Below, piece by piece: positions 60,401-64,000 of a stretch of DNA of 64,000 bases. Position 1 is the stretch's first letter. Every line of letters starts with the position of its first letter. The notes under the pieces are model-generated. The model was not told the DNA's origin. It ran no database searches and saw nothing but the letters and a program-made list of their open reading frames with translations. The position numbers and the translations under genes are program-made. The stretch is taken from positions 1,293,570 through 1,357,569 of the forward strand of contig VZTJ01002448.1 of NCBI GenBank assembly GCA_013397795.1, in the 5' to 3' direction. The stretch comes from Orthonyx spaldingii. Lineage: Eukaryota; Chordata; Aves; Passeriformes; Orthonychidae.

Positions 60401-62860
60401 TTTTTTTATTGTGAGTAAATTAGTTAGGCAAATAAAGTACAGGTATAGTAATAGTCAGAATATCAAGCTATTGGCTATCATTCTACTTAATGTATTTCTT
60501 GTACAGTTCCTTTACACACTCTTGTTCTTTTGTAAGCACACACTTTACCAGTATAAATCAGTAATTGCATAGGAATAAAAAATTTATTTTGAAGAAATGC
60601 TAAGCAAGGCTATTCAATAGTTTTATATGCAGAGGAAATAGGGGAACTATGTCCAGTCTTACTTATGTGTGCTCTTACTTCCAAAGAGCCTTTTCCCTGA
60701 TAAAAGGGCTGAAACATGAGAATATTTCACATGTCAGAAATAATTTACACTGGTGAACAAAATATTCAATTGGGGTAATGTGCAAGGACCTAGTAATACA
60801 AATTTAGCTTGGCAATATTTATCAACATGATAAAAGGGATTCAAGTTGTAGTGATGTCCTGGTACATTTTTTTCCCTACAGTGATATGCACGTGCATATG
60901 TTGCTATAACTAAATGCTAATTTTTTCAGAGTACTGTAGAAACAGCTGTAGAGAATGAACATGAAATCACATGTTTTGGGATTTTTTTTTTGTTTTGTTC
61001 TACTAATTTGTTTAATTAACATCTTTGTTGGTACTTTATGATGACTAAAAGAGTTTTGAAGGAAAAACTCCACTTCCATCTGTTAATCAGTAGTGTTAAA
61101 AATAGAATGCCATCTAATCACATGTAATACAATTTCTTGTGATTTCTGGTTTGCTTTACAGATTTCATGGCTGAAGTGGTGGCTTGAAGCTTAAAAATCA
61201 AATTATCCAATTATGTATTACACCAATGTGTTGTTATTCCCCCTGCTGCTTTTAAGTTGAAAATTCTGTGATGTTACTGTGGTTTTGGTCTTTTTACCAG
61301 TAGGTTAATTATTGCAGTAGCGTGATAATTCAGTTCTTTCTTGTTACTGACAGCTTTTTGTAGTTTCTTAGTGTTTCTAGGTGAACCTTAGATATTGGCT
61401 CTTTGATATATTCCGGCAAAACGCTGTAAACAGGGAACAGTCTCTTAGCCCAATGCAGAATAATGAGGTAAAGTTCATTAATATGCATGAAATATGACAC
61501 GCAATATGATCTGGGCTTGTTTCTGAAATAGGTATCATTTCTTAAGTGTGTGCATTTTCATTAGTGTATAGCATACAGAATTACATTTTTCCACTTTGCC
61601 TAGTCTTTATAAAAGGGTAAGTATTCCTTGAAGATTGTGCAGTTGGATTGGATAATTTTTAGAATCTTAAAGATATAGTAGATTTATGGCAGTAAACTTC
61701 TTTTTACTGTTTAATCCTTATTCTAAGAGAAATAATTCTTCTATGGCAATGACTTCCACCCCACTAAATTGCTTGCTTTGATAAAAGCACAAGGCTATTC
61801 CAATACTAGAGGTCCGATAGTACCTGGGATTTTAGAGCAACAGAAATCAAATGCTGAAACTCAGTTAATGGCAGAGAAAATTGCATTGGAGAGGATGAAA
61901 TTTAGCAGAGTGAAAGAGAGGGCTGCAGAACAGTGCTGTGAAGTGCTGGGTACATGTTGTTACCATAATGCGGAGCACAGGATGAGTTCCCAACAATTTT
62001 GCAAGGGGACTGTGTTGGTGCCTGCTGCAGCATTGAGTGGGAGTTTAACCCTTCCCATCAGCACCCTGCTGGTGGGCACTCTTGAGGAGGGGGAAGAATA
62101 ATGTCTTCTAGTCACATTTCTGTTGCCCTAAGTAACTTCTCAGATTGTGAACCTTCACAAAATATATTAGGGTTTTACATGCTGTGTACTATAAGATTGA
62201 GGATAATCAAATATATAGTAATTAATATTTTATGTAAAGCCTGTGCAATAACAGAACTTCAATTTTTTTAATGCAGATATAAAAATGATTACAGGAAAAT
62301 GTAAAAATATTTTTGGAGTATACAAATGTCTGAGCATAAATTTTCTTCAGTTCTTAGACAATATCAAAGGAAATGTCCTCAATAGTCCTTATTTTTACAT
62401 AGGTATTTAAAAATTCTCTGAACTTTTCAAGTGAGCAAAATTCTTTATTGACAGTTGGCAATCCTACTAATATGAATGGCAATTATGTTTAATAATTGGT
62501 TTCAGGAGTATCTTCATTTTCACAGGATAATTGTTAAAAGCTGAAAGAGTTAACTTTGATATTTTTTATTAGTATCATTAAAAGTATTACACAGGTCCTT
62601 TTTGTGACAGGAATTTTTCAATATTCTAAGTTTAATCCAGATATGGTTTGGAGAAGAACCTTATTTTTCTTCCTGGTTTCTGATCTGGGAAATAAATTTT
62701 CTTGCAGTTCTAGATCTGATACCTACCATCAGATTTTCATTTGAATTTTAGGATATAATTGTTGCACAAGCACATCTGAATTTCACCTTGAGCATCTTTC
62801 CCTTGTCTGCAAAATTATTAAAAAAAATTATAAATAACTCAGTGGGGATGGAGTTTTGTC
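54107..62860 (+). other. KCNC2 intron (5' part)
   Basis: After the CpG-rich edge (to about 54420) the intron is AT-rich. I searched for the next Kv3.2 exon (S1 to pore: FASLFFILVS, TTLGYGD) and did not see it. A poly-T tract lies at 60378-60410. A 110-codon open frame at 61769-62101 has no recognisable family. Confidence 0.6.
60330..60410. repeat. T/G-rich tract ending in long poly-T
   Basis: GTTTGTGTTTGTTGTGGG followed by GTTTGGTTG and two T-runs separated by one C. On the minus strand it reads as an A-tail-like run, but no retroposed gene adjoins it that I can recognise. Confidence 0.75.
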
Positions 62861-62864
62861 TTTC

Positions 62865-63180
62865 TACAGTATCCTGAGAAGGGGAAGTGAAGAGGGAGGT
62901 GCTGATCTCCTGGTATCCAGTAGCAGGATGTGTGAGAATGGTTCAAAGCTGCATCAGAAGTTTAGTCTGGACACAAGGAACCATTTCTTTACTGAGAGGG
63001 TGGTCACAGGCTTCCTAGAAAAGTGGTCAAGGTCCCAAGCCTGTCAGTGTTTAAGAGAAATTTAGACAATGCCCTTAAAACCATGATTTAACTGTTGATT
63101 CAGCTGTGAAGTGGTCAAGCAGTTGGACTAGATGGTTGTTGTGGGTCCCTTCCAACTGAAAAAATCTATCCTATTCTAAA
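62865..63180 (+). mobile_element. CR1 LINE 3' fragment
   Basis: Contains TTTAGTCTGGACACAAGGAA, TTTCTTTACTGAGAGGGTGG, then TTGGACTAGATGGTTGTTGT and GGGTCCCTTCCAACTGA, the CR1 3' region. The terminal ATTCTATGATTCT repeat is degraded to TCTATCCTATTCTA. Confidence 0.85.
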
Positions 63181-64000
63181 GAAGTTAAGTTCTTGTTTCC
63201 CAACCTTCTTTCCCTTACAGTGGAAAGATTAAGTCCTTTTATTTAATGATGATGATGTTCCATATTTTCATGGTTTAAAAACAAAAGTGTGTGTAGTAAC
63301 AGGCAGTGTAGGTATTGAACATCAGCTTTACTGTATAGCTCATTATCTCTTTATTATCTGGTAAAACTGTATGTTAAATTGATTTAAACATCTTAGGCAT
63401 CTTAATCCTTTGGCCAGTAAATTTTATTGCTGGCTGTATTAGAGACTTTTTGAATATAGTTTCAAATTTGAGAATGGAGACTTTTGACAGCAGGATGGAG
63501 TTATTTTCTTAATTGCCTAGGTGATGTACCTGTGCAGCTTGCAAAAGAAATGGCTGTGTCTGTCATTTGTCTCCAAAACAGGCATGTGAAACTAATATTG
63601 CAGTGACCCGTGAATGGTCGACAAAACTGATTTGATGCATTGCAGCTACACGCTCTCCTTGGTTAGTCATTGCATTTTTTAAGTTGGTGCTTTGATACCA
63701 GAAAAAATGAACTGGGGGAATTAAAAATGAAAATAAATATTTAATAACAGGGAAAAATACATCTTGGGAAAAAATGAGCCATTATGGACTGAAGCAAAGA
63801 ACATGTTTTCATTATCTTGGTTTATCACAATATATCCAGCCAAACCTTAAAACTGGGAAAGATATTTCAGGTTTCACGTGTGTTTCTTCTGACTGATGTT
63901 CACTGTTTTAAGGATGGAAGATGCTGGATTTTTATGAACTGCAGGTTTATCCATTTAAACTTCTTGCTGCAATTGCCACTTCTTTAATCGTTTAGTGAGA
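63181..64000 (+). other. KCNC2 intron, window end
   Basis: AT-rich non-coding sequence with no recognised element. Confidence 0.5.

Noticed and set aside
61769..62101. 110-codon open frame in the KCNC2 intron
   Set aside because: It starts at a non-ATG codon, matches no family I know and has no splice context. A chance frame is the simplest reading.

Overview
The window is vertebrate nuclear DNA and almost certainly avian. It contains at least a dozen CR1-type LINE fragments in both orientations, compact GC-rich CpG islands at promoters in otherwise AT-rich sequence, and short genes split by introns of about 0.1 to 10 kb. There are no bacterial features: no operons, CRISPR arrays or prophage. 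Two genes are recognised, both on the + strand, in the order CAPS2 then KCNC2. This is the order and relative orientation I recall from human chromosome 12q21. The sequence has a 53-base N run and one isolated N, as expected of a draft assembly.

Layout. Positions 1-800 hold what looks like the last coding exon and 3' UTR of an unidentified + strand gene with an acidic C-terminus. A CpG island (about 1960-2960) is the likely CAPS2 promoter. CAPS2 (calcyphosine-2) can be rebuilt completely from 18 coding exons between 3551 and 32694. Every exon has GT/AG junctions and all phases agree, giving a predicted protein of 595 residues with a DM10-like middle region and three EF-hand loops near the C-terminus. 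Two polyadenylation signals follow. About 19 kb of intergenic DNA (33000-51880) comes next. It contains a long CR1 copy with reverse-transcriptase remnants, a CR1 split by an inserted 930-bp element that looks like a solo retroviral LTR, other CR1 pieces, a G-run and several G/T-rich low-complexity tracts. A second, larger CpG island (about 51890-54420) surrounds the first coding exon of KCNC2 (Kv3.2 potassium channel), which encodes the cytoplasmic T1 tetramerisation domain. The rest of the window, to 64000, is KCNC2 intron with no further coding exon visible.

The two genes are neighbours but I see no functional link between them. CAPS2 is a calcium-binding protein whose DM10-like region suggests a ciliary role. 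KCNC2 is a voltage-gated channel subunit of fast-spiking neurons.

Most notable observations: the KCNC2 start codon is missing exactly at a single N that probably hides about eight bases; a 32-bp tandem duplication copies a CAPS2 splice acceptor together with the start of its exon; there is a perfect 16-bp inverted repeat with a 3-base loop in a CAPS2 intron; and a solo LTR is nested in a CR1. I found no convincing previously undescribed system.
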